DNA of 64,000 nt from OAS926 sp035503715. Its GTDB lineage: Bacteria; Pseudomonadota; Alphaproteobacteria; Rhizobiales; Rhizobiaceae. Positions 16,470-24,099 of this stretch are shown one piece after another. The position numbers and the translations under genes were made by a program. Position 1 is the stretch's first letter; every line of letters begins with the position of its first letter. Below the pieces are notes generated by a model. The model was given only the letters and a program-made list of their open reading frames with translations. It searched no databases and had not been told where the DNA came from. The DNA lies in the NCBI GenBank assembly GCA_035503715.1, contig DATJTE010000230.1, forward strand, positions 1-64,000, read 5' to 3'.

Positions 16470-18047
16470 CTAGGGGATGACCAGCTCGATCAGATAGGGT
16501 TTGCCCGACCCACGCCCCCGCAGCAGCGCTTCGGCAAGATCAGCCGGATCGCCGAGGCGCTCGGCCGCGATGCCGTAGGCGTCGGCTATCTTCAGAAAAT
16601 CCGGCGGGGCAGGGGACACACCAACCGGCTCGACGCCGACGCTGCGCATCGATTCCTCGATCTCGCGATAGCCGAGATTGTTCCAGACGACGAAGATCAC
16701 CGGCGTATTCGCATCCACCGCGGCACCCAGTTCGGGCATAGTGAACTGGAAGCCGCCGTCGCCGGCGAGGCAGACGACGGGCGTCTCCGGCGCGGCGAGC
16801 TGCGCCCCGATCGCGGCGGGCGGGCCATAACCCAGCGCGCCGTAGCCGGTGGCGGCGTTGAACCAGCCGCCCGGCCGATCGTGGTCGTAGTAGAGATTGG
16901 CGGCGTAGACCGGCTGCGTGGAGTCGCCGACGATGATCGCGCCGGGCAGCGCATTGCGGATCGCCTCGACGGCGGCAAGCTGCGCCCGCATCACCGGGCC
17001 GATTTCATCAAGCGCCGCGGCGCGCGTGCGTTCGGCGCGCGCGCCGCCGTCATGCGCGCGGATCTGCTCCGGCAATTCGCCCACCAGCCGTATCAGCGCG
17101 TCCTCACAGTCAGCCTGGATGGCGATCGATGCCGGCCGCCGTTCCAATTGCCAGCGGTCGATGTCGATGCGGATCAGGTTTGCCGGCAAAACAAAGCGGC
17201 CATTGGCGTACATGTCGTAGTCCGTCGGGCCGAATTCGGTGCCGGCCGCGATCACCAGATCGGCCTCGGCCATCAGTGTCCGCACCGCCTCGAGGCTCGG
17301 GCTCGCCGGCACATTGAGCGGGTGCTGGTACAGCAGACCGCGTCCGTTCGCGGTGGTGACGACGGGCGCGTCGAGCCGCTCGGCCAGGACCCGGAGTGCG
17401 GCGTCGGCTTTCTTCGCGCCGCCGCCCGCGAGGATCAGCGGCCGCCTGGCCGCCGCGGCGCGCTGTGCCGCTTCGGCGATCGCGCCGGCGTCGGCGACAG
17501 GCGGTTTCGCGGTCAGCGGTTCGGGAACCAGTCCGTCCGCCGGCAGGCCCATCACGTCGATCGGGATTTCGATATGGACCGGACCCGGCCGCTCCGAGGC
17601 GAAGACGGAAAACGCCCGGCGGATGGCGGCAGGCAGTTGGCGTGCCTCCTGGACGCGCTGCGAATAGAGTGCGACGAGATCGGTCATGCCGCGCTGGTCG
17701 GGAAGTTCGTGGAGGTAGCCAAGGCCCTTGCCCAGCGTCGGCTGCGCATTGACGCCGGTGATGACGAGCATCGGCACGGAATCGTTGCGCGCCTGCGCGA
17801 GAGCGGTAAGCGCATTGGTGAGACCGGGACCGGTGATGAGCAGCGCGACGCCGGGCTTGCCCGAAACGCGCGCATAACCGTCCGCCATGAAGGCGGCACC
17901 CTGTTCGTGGCGCGGCGTGATGTGGCGGATCTGCGAGCGGGCGAGACCGCGATAGAGCTCGACCGTGTGGACGCCGGGAATGCCGAAAACCGTGTCGACG
18001 CCATAGGCCTCGAGAAGGGAGATGAGAGCTTCGCCGACCGTTGTCAC
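16470..18047 (-). CDS. ThDP-dependent 2-oxoacid decarboxylase, probably 5-guanidino-2-oxopentanoate decarboxylase (AruI-like)
   Basis: A 525-aa thiamine-diphosphate enzyme of the acetolactate-synthase fold. The catalytic Glu is in RHEQGAAFMADGYAR (Glu48), and the ThDP/Mg motif runs from GDGGFQFT to WNNLGY. The sequence fits the branch that decarboxylates 2-ketoarginine to 4-guanidinobutanal better than true acetolactate synthases; this is a family judgement, not a test. A GTG start overlaps the stop of the guanidino hydrolase gene by 4 nt. The divergent ABC importer is of the polar amino-acid type, which supports arginine-related catabolism. No arginine aminotransferase (AruH) lies in the window. 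Confidence 0.75.
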   Translation of the reverse strand: MTTVGEALISLLEAYGVDTVFGIPGVHTVELYRGLARSQIRHITPRHEQGAAFMADGYARVSGKPGVALLITGPGLTNALTALAQARNDSVPMLVITGVNAQPTLGKGLGYLHELPDQRGMTDLVALYSQRVQEARQLPAAIRRAFSVFASERPGPVHIEIPIDVMGLPADGLVPEPLTAKPPVADAGAIAEAAQRAAAARRPLILAGGGAKKADAALRVLAERLDAPVVTTANGRGLLYQHPLNVPASPSLEAVRTLMAEADLVIAAGTEFGPTDYDMYANGRFVLPANLIRIDIDRWQLERRPASIAIQADCEDALIRLVGELPEQIRAHDGGARAERTRAAALDEIGPVMRAQLAAVEAIRNALPGAIIVGDSTQPVYAANLYYDHDRPGGWFNAATGYGALGYGPPAAIGAQLAAPETPVVCLAGDGGFQFTMPELGAAVDANTPVIFVVWNNLGYREIEESMRSVGVEPVGVSPAPPDFLKIADAYGIAAERLGDPADLAEALLRGRGSGKPYLIELVIP

Positions 18048-18931
18048 GCGCGCAGCACCGGTCGCGTCAAACAGGTGGGTCCGCCTTCGCAGGCGATGCA
18101 GAGCGCGTCGGCCTCAAAGGTTTGCACCGTGCAGCCGGCGGCTTCCATCGCCGCCTTCGTTTTCGGAAATCCGGCGACGGCGATCACCTCGCGCGGCGCG
18201 GTGGGCAGCACGTTGAGGCTGAGGCCAAAGGATGCGTGGAATTCTTCCGCATCGCCTTCGACCAGCCGGATGCCTTTCTCGCGCAACATCTGCCAGAAAG
18301 GCGCCGGCAGCAGCGGCGAGAAAACCAGCGCGAGATCGTCGGCCAGCGGCGAGATCACGCTCATCAGATGCAGGCAGGCTTCCTCGCCCTGCCAGAGCGG
18401 CAGATCGAAGCCGAACACCGAAACCCCGTGCGGCCCAAGAATGTTGGAGAGCTGCTGGATGCCGGCCTGGTTGGTGCGCACGCCGCGCCCGACGGCCAGC
18501 GTGGTGCGGTCTACCCAGACGCAGTCGCCACCCTCGACCTGCCCCGGCTTCTCGATACGCCCGAGGATCGGCACACCCATGCGCTGATAGGCGGCCTCGT
18601 GCAGGCCCGGTTCCGGTTCGCGCAATTTCTTGCCCATCGACAGGATGATGGCGCCATGGTCGGTCACGAGCGACGGGTCGTGGGTGAACACCGAATCCGC
18701 CAGACCGTCGCCGCTGTCGGCGAGCCAGTCGATCGTTGCACCAGAAGCTGTGACAAGCTCGGCGAGCGCTCTGTGCTGTTCCGCAGCCCGGACAGGGTCA
18801 AACGTCGGGCCATAATGCCATTTGGCAGCGTCGGCGCCCCGCATGGCGCCGGCGGCCGAGCGCATGATGACGCGCGCCAGCGGCGCCGCCATCGACTGCG
18901 CACCATAAGCATTGGACGGGCGGATATTCAT
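18044..18931 (-). CDS. Amidinohydrolase (dimethylargininase/arginine-deiminase-related, DDAH-like)
   Basis: A 295-aa protein of the guanidino-modifying pentein superfamily, whose members hydrolyse arginine, methylarginines or agmatine. The C-terminal nucleophile motif is GGPTCLTRP, with Cys in the place of the family catalytic Cys. Acidic guanidinium-binding residues appear in FTHDPSLV and in VEGGDCVW, and HASFGLSLNVLP provides the general-base His region. The ATG at 18931 is chosen; the longer open frame to 19198 runs through the intergenic region and the divergent gene. It overlaps the next gene (GTGA), so hydrolase and decarboxylase form a two-gene unit. The exact substrate is unknown. Confidence 0.82.
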   Translation of the reverse strand: MNIRPSNAYGAQSMAAPLARVIMRSAAGAMRGADAAKWHYGPTFDPVRAAEQHRALAELVTASGATIDWLADSGDGLADSVFTHDPSLVTDHGAIILSMGKKLREPEPGLHEAAYQRMGVPILGRIEKPGQVEGGDCVWVDRTTLAVGRGVRTNQAGIQQLSNILGPHGVSVFGFDLPLWQGEEACLHLMSVISPLADDLALVFSPLLPAPFWQMLREKGIRLVEGDAEEFHASFGLSLNVLPTAPREVIAVAGFPKTKAAMEAAGCTVQTFEADALCIACEGGPTCLTRPVLRA

Positions 18932-19133
18932 GCAAAACCTCGCTCTGCCGGCTGATCTAGCGGTCTGCTCATCCCGAGGGCAAGCCCCGGAAACGGCACA
19001 AGATTGCGCCAGACCGGTTGACGGCGGGAAGGACTGCGGTCCATCCTGTCCGAACAGGGGTAAGCGTGACGGGTTCCATGGGACGAGTCCAGCAGCCGGC
19101 GAAAGACCGGACGCGACGCGGAGTGACACCGGC

Positions 19134-19952
19134 ATGACGGCGATACCCGCCGTCCGTGTCACCAAGGTGCCCGCCGAAACCGGCGCCGCCGAAGCCATTC
19201 ATGTCGAAAACCTGCATAAGAAATTCGGCCAGTTGCATGTGCTGAAGGGCGTATCGCTGTCGGCGCGCGACGGCGAGGTGGTTGCCATCATCGGCGGCTC
19301 CGGCTCAGGCAAGTCGACGCTGCTGCGCTGCATCAACTGCCTGGAGAACCCGACCAGCGGCATCATCAGGGTCAATGGCGAAGAGATAAAGCTGAAGTCC
19401 GACGGTCATGGCGGCTCGATGCCGGCCGAGCGTCGCCAGATCGAGCGCATCCGCTCCAAGCTCGGCATGGTGTTCCAGAGCTTCAACCTGTGGAGCCACA
19501 TGACGCTGATCGAGAACGTCATCGAGGTGCCGGTGCATGTGCTGGGCGTGCGCAAGGACGAAGCGATCGCCAGCGCGGAAAAACTGCTGGCGCGCGTCGG
19601 CCTCTCCGAGAAGCGCGACGTCTATCCGGCCTTTCTGTCAGGCGGACAGCAGCAGCGCGGCGCGATCGCGCGTGCGCTCGCCATCCAGCCGCGCGTCATG
19701 CTGTTCGACGAGCCAACCTCGGCGCTCGATCCGGAGCTCGTCGGCGAGGTGCTGAAGGTGATCGCCGATCTCGCCAATGAAGGCCGCACCATGGTGCTGG
19801 TCACGCATGAGATGAAATTCGCGCGCCAGGTCGCGACGCATGTCGTCTATCTCTACAACGGTCAGGTCGAGGAAGAGGGATCGCCCGAGGAAATTTTCGG
19901 CGCGCCGAAATCGGAGCGGCTGAAACAGTTCATCAAGAATGTCGGTCACTAG
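19134..19952 (+). CDS. Polar amino-acid ABC transporter ATPase (HisP/OccP/ArtP-like)
   Basis: A 272-aa ATP-binding subunit of a type I importer. It carries Walker A GGSGSGKST, Q-loop MVFQSFNLW, signature LSGGQQQRGAIARAL (Gly where Val is usual in QRVA), Walker B VMLFDEPTSALD and the H-loop VTHEM. The LRCINCLE and NLWSHMTLIENV segments are typical of the histidine/arginine/octopine class. The start at 19134 has GGAG upstream and gives a ~15-residue lead before the conserved core; the frame is open to 18912. It is the first gene of the rightward importer operon, divergent from the hydrolase. Confidence 0.93.
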   Translation: MTAIPAVRVTKVPAETGAAEAIHVENLHKKFGQLHVLKGVSLSARDGEVVAIIGGSGSGKSTLLRCINCLENPTSGIIRVNGEEIKLKSDGHGGSMPAERRQIERIRSKLGMVFQSFNLWSHMTLIENVIEVPVHVLGVRKDEAIASAEKLLARVGLSEKRDVYPAFLSGGQQQRGAIARALAIQPRVMLFDEPTSALDPELVGEVLKVIADLANEGRTMVLVTHEMKFARQVATHVVYLYNGQVEEEGSPEEIFGAPKSERLKQFIKNVGH

Positions 19953-19996
19953 CGGGCCGGGGAAGAGGGAACCAGAAAATGAATGGGAGAACCAGC

Positions 19997-20773
19997 ATGA
20001 AGACAATGATCAAAGCGGCGGTGCTCGCCGCCGCGTTCGGCGCATCGCTTGGCGCAGCTACCGCGCAGGAAGTGAAATTCGGCATGGCGCCGGAGCCATA
20101 TCCGCCGTTTGCGTCGACGGATGCGTCCGGCAAATGGGTCGGCTGGGAAATCGAGCTCATGGACGCGGTGTGCGCCGAGGCGAAATTGACGTGCACGATC
20201 GTGCCGACCGCCTGGGATGGCATCATCCCGGCATTGACGACAAAAAAGATCGACGTGATCTGGAACTCGATGTCGATCACGCCGGAACGCATGCAGACGA
20301 TCGACTTCACCAACAAATACTACAACACGCCGACCGCCATCATTGGACCGATAAGCGAGAAGTTCGGCGCGACGCCGGCCGACCTGAAGGGCAAGATCCT
20401 CGGCGTGCAGGTTTCCACCACGCACTCGGCCTATGCGAAGAAGCACTTCGCCGAAGCCGCGGAGATCAAGGAATACCAGACGCAGGATGAAGCGAACCAG
20501 GATCTGGCCGCCGGCCGCGTCGACGCGGTGCAGGCGGACTCGATTGCGCTCGATGCATTCCTGAAGTCGGACCAGGGCAAAGCCTGCTGCGACCTGAAGG
20601 GCCATGTCGCCGAGGATGCCGAAATCCTCGGACCTGGCGTCGGCGGCGGCGTGCGCAAGGAAGACACGGAGCTGAAGGAGAAGCTCAACGCCGCGATCAA
20701 GGCTGTCCGCGACAACGGCAAATACGACGAGATCACCAAGAAGTACTTCGATTTCGACATTTACGGCCAGTGA
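19997..20773 (+). CDS. Periplasmic polar amino-acid-binding protein (arginine/ornithine/opine class)
   Basis: A 258-aa solute-binding protein of the type II fold. A signal peptide (MKTMIKAAVLAAAFGASLGA…) ends near Ala23. Mature family motifs are YPPFASTD, GWEIELMDAVCAEAKLTC and IIPALTTKKIDVIWNSMSIT, with the Arg/Asp positions that bind the alpha-amino and carboxyl groups in this class. The ATG at 19997 has GGGAGA 6 nt upstream. An in-frame ATG at 19979 also has a GA-rich site, so the true start could add six residues. It is followed by a palindrome and then two permeases. Confidence 0.92.
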   Translation: MKTMIKAAVLAAAFGASLGAATAQEVKFGMAPEPYPPFASTDASGKWVGWEIELMDAVCAEAKLTCTIVPTAWDGIIPALTTKKIDVIWNSMSITPERMQTIDFTNKYYNTPTAIIGPISEKFGATPADLKGKILGVQVSTTHSAYAKKHFAEAAEIKEYQTQDEANQDLAAGRVDAVQADSIALDAFLKSDQGKACCDLKGHVAEDAEILGPGVGGGVRKEDTELKEKLNAAIKAVRDNGKYDEITKKYFDFDIYGQ

Positions 20774-20813
20774 AATGACCGGAACGCGGGTGAGTTTTTG
20801 CCCCTCACCCTTA

Positions 20814-20839
20814 CCCTCTCCCCGCTTGCGGGGAGAGGG
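20814..20839. repeat. REP-like palindrome between binding-protein and permease genes
   Basis: A perfect 12-bp inverted repeat CCCTCTCCCCGC-TT-GCGGGGAGAGGG. This CTCTCCCC…GGGGAGAG hairpin is a common dispersed palindrome in rhizobial genomes, usually intergenic. Here it sits inside an operon, where it could stabilise the upstream binding-protein mRNA and lower downstream permease expression. Confidence 0.8.
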
Positions 20840-20880
20840 GATCGTCTGAGGACAGCGCGATCGAAACGCTCCTGACCCCC

Positions 20881-21609
20881 TTGCTCCAGGTCGGCACGCT
20901 GGAGCTGCTTGCGCCCTATCCGCCGGGTTGGGGCGGCAATCTCCTGCGCGGGCTGGTCAACTCGATTTACATTGCCATCGGCGCCTATGCGCTCGGCCTT
21001 TTGATCGGCACGGCGGGCGCGTACGGCAAGCTTTACGGCGGGCCGATCACGCGCGACCTGCTCGAGGTTTACACGACTGTCGTGCGCGGTGTGCCGGAGC
21101 TGATCCTGATCCTGCTGCTCTATTACGCCGGCGGCGACCTCATCAATCGCGTGCTGGTCGGGATCGGATCTTCGCCGGTCGACATCAACGGCTTGATCGC
21201 CGGCATCGTTGTGCTTGGTGTCGTGCAAGGCGCCTATTCGACCGAGGTGCTGCGCGGCGCGATCCTTGCCGTGCCGCAGGGCCAGATCGAAGCGGCGCGC
21301 GCTTACGGCATGCCGCCGATGCTCTTGATGCGGCGCATCACGCTGCCGGCGATGCTGCCCTTCGCCATTCCAGGCCTCGCCAATCTCTGGCTGATCGCGA
21401 CGAAGGACACTGCGCTGCTCGCAGTGGTAGGCTCGTTCAGCGAACTGACGCTGGAGACGCGGCAGGCCGCGGGTGCGACCAAGGCTTACTTCACCTTCTA
21501 CATGGCGGCGGGTGCGCTCTATCTGCTGCTGACGCTCGTCTCCAACATCGTGATCGCCCGCGTCGAGAATTGGGCGCGCCGCGGTATGCCGTGGGTTGGA
21601 GGCCATTGA
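20881..21609 (+). CDS. Polar amino-acid ABC transporter permease (HisQ/OccQ-like)
   Basis: A 242-aa inner-membrane subunit. The N-terminal helix pair is followed by LLEVYTTVVRGVPELILILLLYY (split across the helix), the family's RGTPxL-like motif. The EAA loop is EAARAYGMPPMLLMRRITLP, which couples to the ATPase. Five hydrophobic helices are visible. The TTG at 20881 gives a family-like start (MLQVGTLELLAP); no ATG is suitably placed. Its stop overlaps the start of the next permease (TGATG at 21607-21611), so the pair is co-translated. Confidence 0.9.
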   Translation: MLQVGTLELLAPYPPGWGGNLLRGLVNSIYIAIGAYALGLLIGTAGAYGKLYGGPITRDLLEVYTTVVRGVPELILILLLYYAGGDLINRVLVGIGSSPVDINGLIAGIVVLGVVQGAYSTEVLRGAILAVPQGQIEAARAYGMPPMLLMRRITLPAMLPFAIPGLANLWLIATKDTALLAVVGSFSELTLETRQAAGATKAYFTFYMAAGALYLLLTLVSNIVIARVENWARRGMPWVGGH

Positions 21610-22418
21610 TGAGCGTCGCGGACATCACCGTAGCGCCTGCCACGCGAGCGTCGCTCTGGCTGCAGCCGCACCGTATTGGCTTGATCCTTGTGGCGATCGG
21701 TCTGGTGCTGCTCGCCGCCTTCACGATGCGCTGGGACTGGATCCCGAACTACACCGGCCTCGCGCTGAGGGGCCTCTGGACGACCATCTGGTTGCTGGTG
21801 GTGACGTCAGCGCTCGGTCTGCTGCTGGCGATCCCAATCGGGCTTGTGCAGGTGACCGGCCCGCGCTGGCTGTCCTATCCCGCGCTGTGGTTCTGCACGG
21901 TCATCCGCGGCACACCGCTCCTGCTTCAGCTCTGGCTGCTCTATTACGGCCTTGGCTCGCTGTTCCCGCAATTTCCATGGATCCGCGAATCCTTCCTGTG
22001 GCCGTATCTTCGCCAGGCGTGGCCATACGCGGTGCTGTCGCTCACGCTCTCCTACGCTGCCTATGAAGGCGAGGTGATGCGCGGCGCCTTTGCCGGCGTG
22101 GCGCGCGGGCAGCTCGAAGCGGCGCGCGCCTTCGGCATGCGGCGCTGGACGGTCTTTCGCCGTATCTGGCTGCCGCAGGCTTTACGCAGCGCGTTGCCGA
22201 CGCTGGCCGGCGAGACGGTGCTGCAGTTGAAGTGTACGCCGCTGGTCGCGACCATCACTGTCATCGACATTTATGCGGTGGCGTCGCGGGTGCGGCAGGA
22301 CACCTTCATCATCTACGAGCCGCTGCTGCTGCTTGCACTGATCTATCTCTGCATGACCGGCGTCCTCGTCTTCCTGTTCCGCAAGCTCGAGGCGCGGATT
22401 CCGAACCGGCTCGGTTGA
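21609..22418 (+). CDS. Polar amino-acid ABC transporter permease (HisM/OccM-like)
   Basis: A 269-aa inner-membrane subunit that pairs with the preceding permease. The motif VIRGTPLLLQLWLLYYGLG is the hallmark of the HisMQ/GlnP family, and the EAA loop is EAARAFGMRRWTVFRRIWLP. The N-terminus begins with about 20 polar residues before the first helix. The ATG shares one base with the upstream stop codon. With the ATPase and binding protein this gives one complete importer. Confidence 0.92.
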   Translation: MSVADITVAPATRASLWLQPHRIGLILVAIGLVLLAAFTMRWDWIPNYTGLALRGLWTTIWLLVVTSALGLLLAIPIGLVQVTGPRWLSYPALWFCTVIRGTPLLLQLWLLYYGLGSLFPQFPWIRESFLWPYLRQAWPYAVLSLTLSYAAYEGEVMRGAFAGVARGQLEAARAFGMRRWTVFRRIWLPQALRSALPTLAGETVLQLKCTPLVATITVIDIYAVASRVRQDTFIIYEPLLLLALIYLCMTGVLVFLFRKLEARIPNRLG

Positions 22419-22559
22419 GCCGAAAAAATCTTTGAACCTTCCACTGGTTCGCCGCGACACAATCACGTCAAGGGCGCACTGGTCGCCGTCAGTCACCGGA
22501 CCTGAGGAAAGCCGGCGCGGACCGTCCCTCCTTGACCTTTTCGCGAACCCTCCCCGACT

Positions 22560-22592
22560 GCCGGTCTGGATCCTCCCCGAATCCAGGCCGGC
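22560..22592. other. Stable hairpin in the gap before the Ldh-family dehydrogenase gene
   Basis: The sequence GCCGGTCTGGAT (22560-22571) pairs with ATCCAGGCCGGC (22581-22592) over 12 positions with one T·G wobble and a 9-nt loop. It lies within the 226-nt gap between the second permease and the dehydrogenase start at 22645. No run of T follows, so it looks more like an mRNA-processing or stability element than a terminator. Confidence 0.5.
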
Positions 22593-22644
22593 TCTTCCTT
22601 GCGCCGTGAAGTGGGACAGGCAAAGGTGCGTGATGGAGGGACGC

Positions 22645-23655
22645 ATGGCGAAAACAGACACGGTGAGGCTTTCGCTCGACGAAGCGCGGCGGCTTTGCAT
22701 CGATGCGGCGATGGCAGCGGGCGCGCGCCGCGAGACCGCGGAGCCGCTGGCGATCTCCGCTGTCGCTGCCGAAGCAGACGGCCAGCCAACCGTCGGCATC
22801 AGCCATTTCATGGATCATCTGACGGCCATCGAAGCCGGCCGCATCAACGGCAATGCGTTGCCGGAAATCACGCGGCCGGCAAAAGCGATCTTCGTCTCCG
22901 ACGCGAACGGCGGCGCGGCGCAACCGGGCTTCGATCTTGCCTTCGATGATTTCGTTACGACCGCGCAAGATTTCGGCGTCGCCGTGTTCGCGCAGAAGAA
23001 CGCCTTCACCTGCGGCTCGCTCGGTTACTTCGCCGGCCGTCTCGCGGAACGCGGACTGGTCGCCTTTGCGGCGACCAATGGTCCCGCTCTCGTCGCGGGT
23101 TCAGGTGGCACGAAACCTGTCTATTGCACCAATCCGCTCGCCTTTGCCGCGCCCAGCGCGGACGGCGTGCCGCTGCTGATCGACCAGGCGTCGAGCGCCA
23201 CCGCCTTCGTCAACATCCGCCGCGCAGCGGAAGAAGGCCGTAGCATTCCGGAAGGCTGGGCGCTGGACAGCCAAGGCAAGCCGACGACCGATCCGGCGGA
23301 AGCTGTGAAAGGCACGCTGCTCGCCTTTGGTGGCGCGCGCGGTGGCAACATCGCGCTGATGGTGGAGGTGTTGGCCGCCGGTGTGGGCGGCGCGACATGG
23401 TCGGTCGATGCGCCGCCATGGGGTGCAGGCAGCAAGGGACCGGGATCCGGTCTCTTTATCGTTGCCATCGCGCCAGAACTGATCGATCCGGATTTCCAGC
23501 AGCGCGTCGCCGCTCATCTCCGGCGGCTCGCGGCCGATTACGACGTGCACATCCCTGGCCGCTCAAAGGCCGAAGCGCGGAAGACGTCAGAACAGGAAGG
23601 GATAGTCATCTCGGCCGAGCTGCATGCGCAGCTCTTGCAATGGATCGCCAGCTGA
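22645..23655 (+). CDS. Ldh family (malate/L-lactate/Δ1-piperideine-2-carboxylate reductase-type) oxidoreductase
   Basis: A 336-aa NAD(P)H oxidoreductase of the fold unrelated to Rossmann enzymes. Family motifs are GISHFMDHLTAIEAG (general acid His), AQKNAFTCGSLGYFAG and TNPLAFAAPSADGVPLLIDQ (split), followed by GSKGPGSGLF. Members reduce 2-oxoacids or cyclic imines such as Δ1-piperideine-2-carboxylate and Δ1-pyrroline-2-carboxylate. The ATG at 22645 has GGAGGGA just upstream; another ATG lies four codons earlier. Placed after an amino-acid importer, it may act on a 2-oxoacid or cyclic imine derived from arginine or a related compound; this is inference. Confidence 0.85.
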   Translation: MAKTDTVRLSLDEARRLCIDAAMAAGARRETAEPLAISAVAAEADGQPTVGISHFMDHLTAIEAGRINGNALPEITRPAKAIFVSDANGGAAQPGFDLAFDDFVTTAQDFGVAVFAQKNAFTCGSLGYFAGRLAERGLVAFAATNGPALVAGSGGTKPVYCTNPLAFAAPSADGVPLLIDQASSATAFVNIRRAAEEGRSIPEGWALDSQGKPTTDPAEAVKGTLLAFGGARGGNIALMVEVLAAGVGGATWSVDAPPWGAGSKGPGSGLFIVAIAPELIDPDFQQRVAAHLRRLAADYDVHIPGRSKAEARKTSEQEGIVISAELHAQLLQWIAS

Positions 23656-23676
23656 CCTCTTAGGCCCTCGGACATG

Positions 23677-23706
23677 AAAAAGCCCGACCAAAGCCGGGCT
23701 TTTTTG
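23677..23706. terminator. Bidirectional intrinsic terminator between the Ldh gene and csbD
   Basis: AAAAAGCCCG (23677-23686) pairs with CGGGCTTTTT (23695-23704) around an 8-nt loop, giving a 10-bp stem with A-tract and T-tract on either side. It fits termination of both convergent genes. Confidence 0.9.
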
Positions 23707-23720
23707 CGTGAGACGGTTCG

Positions 23721-23918
23721 CTAGTGACGGGCGAGCCAATCATCGATTTCGCGCTCAGCGTCGGCTTCTGCCTTGCCGTAGTGCTTCTGGATCTTGCCCG
23801 CGAGTTCCTTGCGCTTGCCCTCGATCACATCCAGATCGTCATTGGTGAGCTTGCCCCACTGCTGCTGGGCCTTGCCTTTGAACTCTTCCCAGTTCCCTTC
23901 AACCTGATTCCAGTTCAT
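23721..23918 (-). CDS. CsbD family stress-response protein
   Basis: A 65-aa hydrophilic helical protein. It begins MNWNQVEGNWEEFKGKAQQQ, contains GKLTNDDLDVIEGKR, and ends in DDWLARH, the full CsbD pattern. CsbD proteins accumulate under general stress; their molecular function is unknown. The ATG at 23918 is chosen because AAAGGAG lies 6 nt upstream; the frame extends 20 codons further but without family similarity. Monocistronic, ended by the bidirectional terminator. Confidence 0.93.
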   Translation of the reverse strand: MNWNQVEGNWEEFKGKAQQQWGKLTNDDLDVIEGKRKELAGKIQKHYGKAEADAEREIDDWLARH

Positions 23919-24017
23919 CGCAAAACTCCTTTCGTTTGAATGGGATAGCGCAGAAAATTTCGCGCCGTCTCCTATCAACGCGCCAAGTCCGGCCTCGTTC
24001 CACGCCGCATTCCGGCA

Positions 24018-24051
24018 AAGAAAACCTCGCCGGATCGCTCCGGCGGGGTTC
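24018..24051 (-). terminator. Intrinsic terminator of rpsA
   Basis: On the minus strand a 12-bp stem (24050-24039 with 24034-24023, one G·T pair, 4-nt loop) is followed by TTTTCTTT. It lies about 50 nt after the rpsA stop codon. Confidence 0.88.
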
Positions 24052-24099
24052 GTATTTCAACTCGGAGACGATCAGTCGTCCGCCCGATTGCGGGGGCAA

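Noticed and set aside
18912..19133. N-terminal extension of the amino-acid ATPase up to 18912
   Set aside because: The added residues are unlike the family and run into the divergent hydrolase gene; the ATG at 19134 has a ribosome site.
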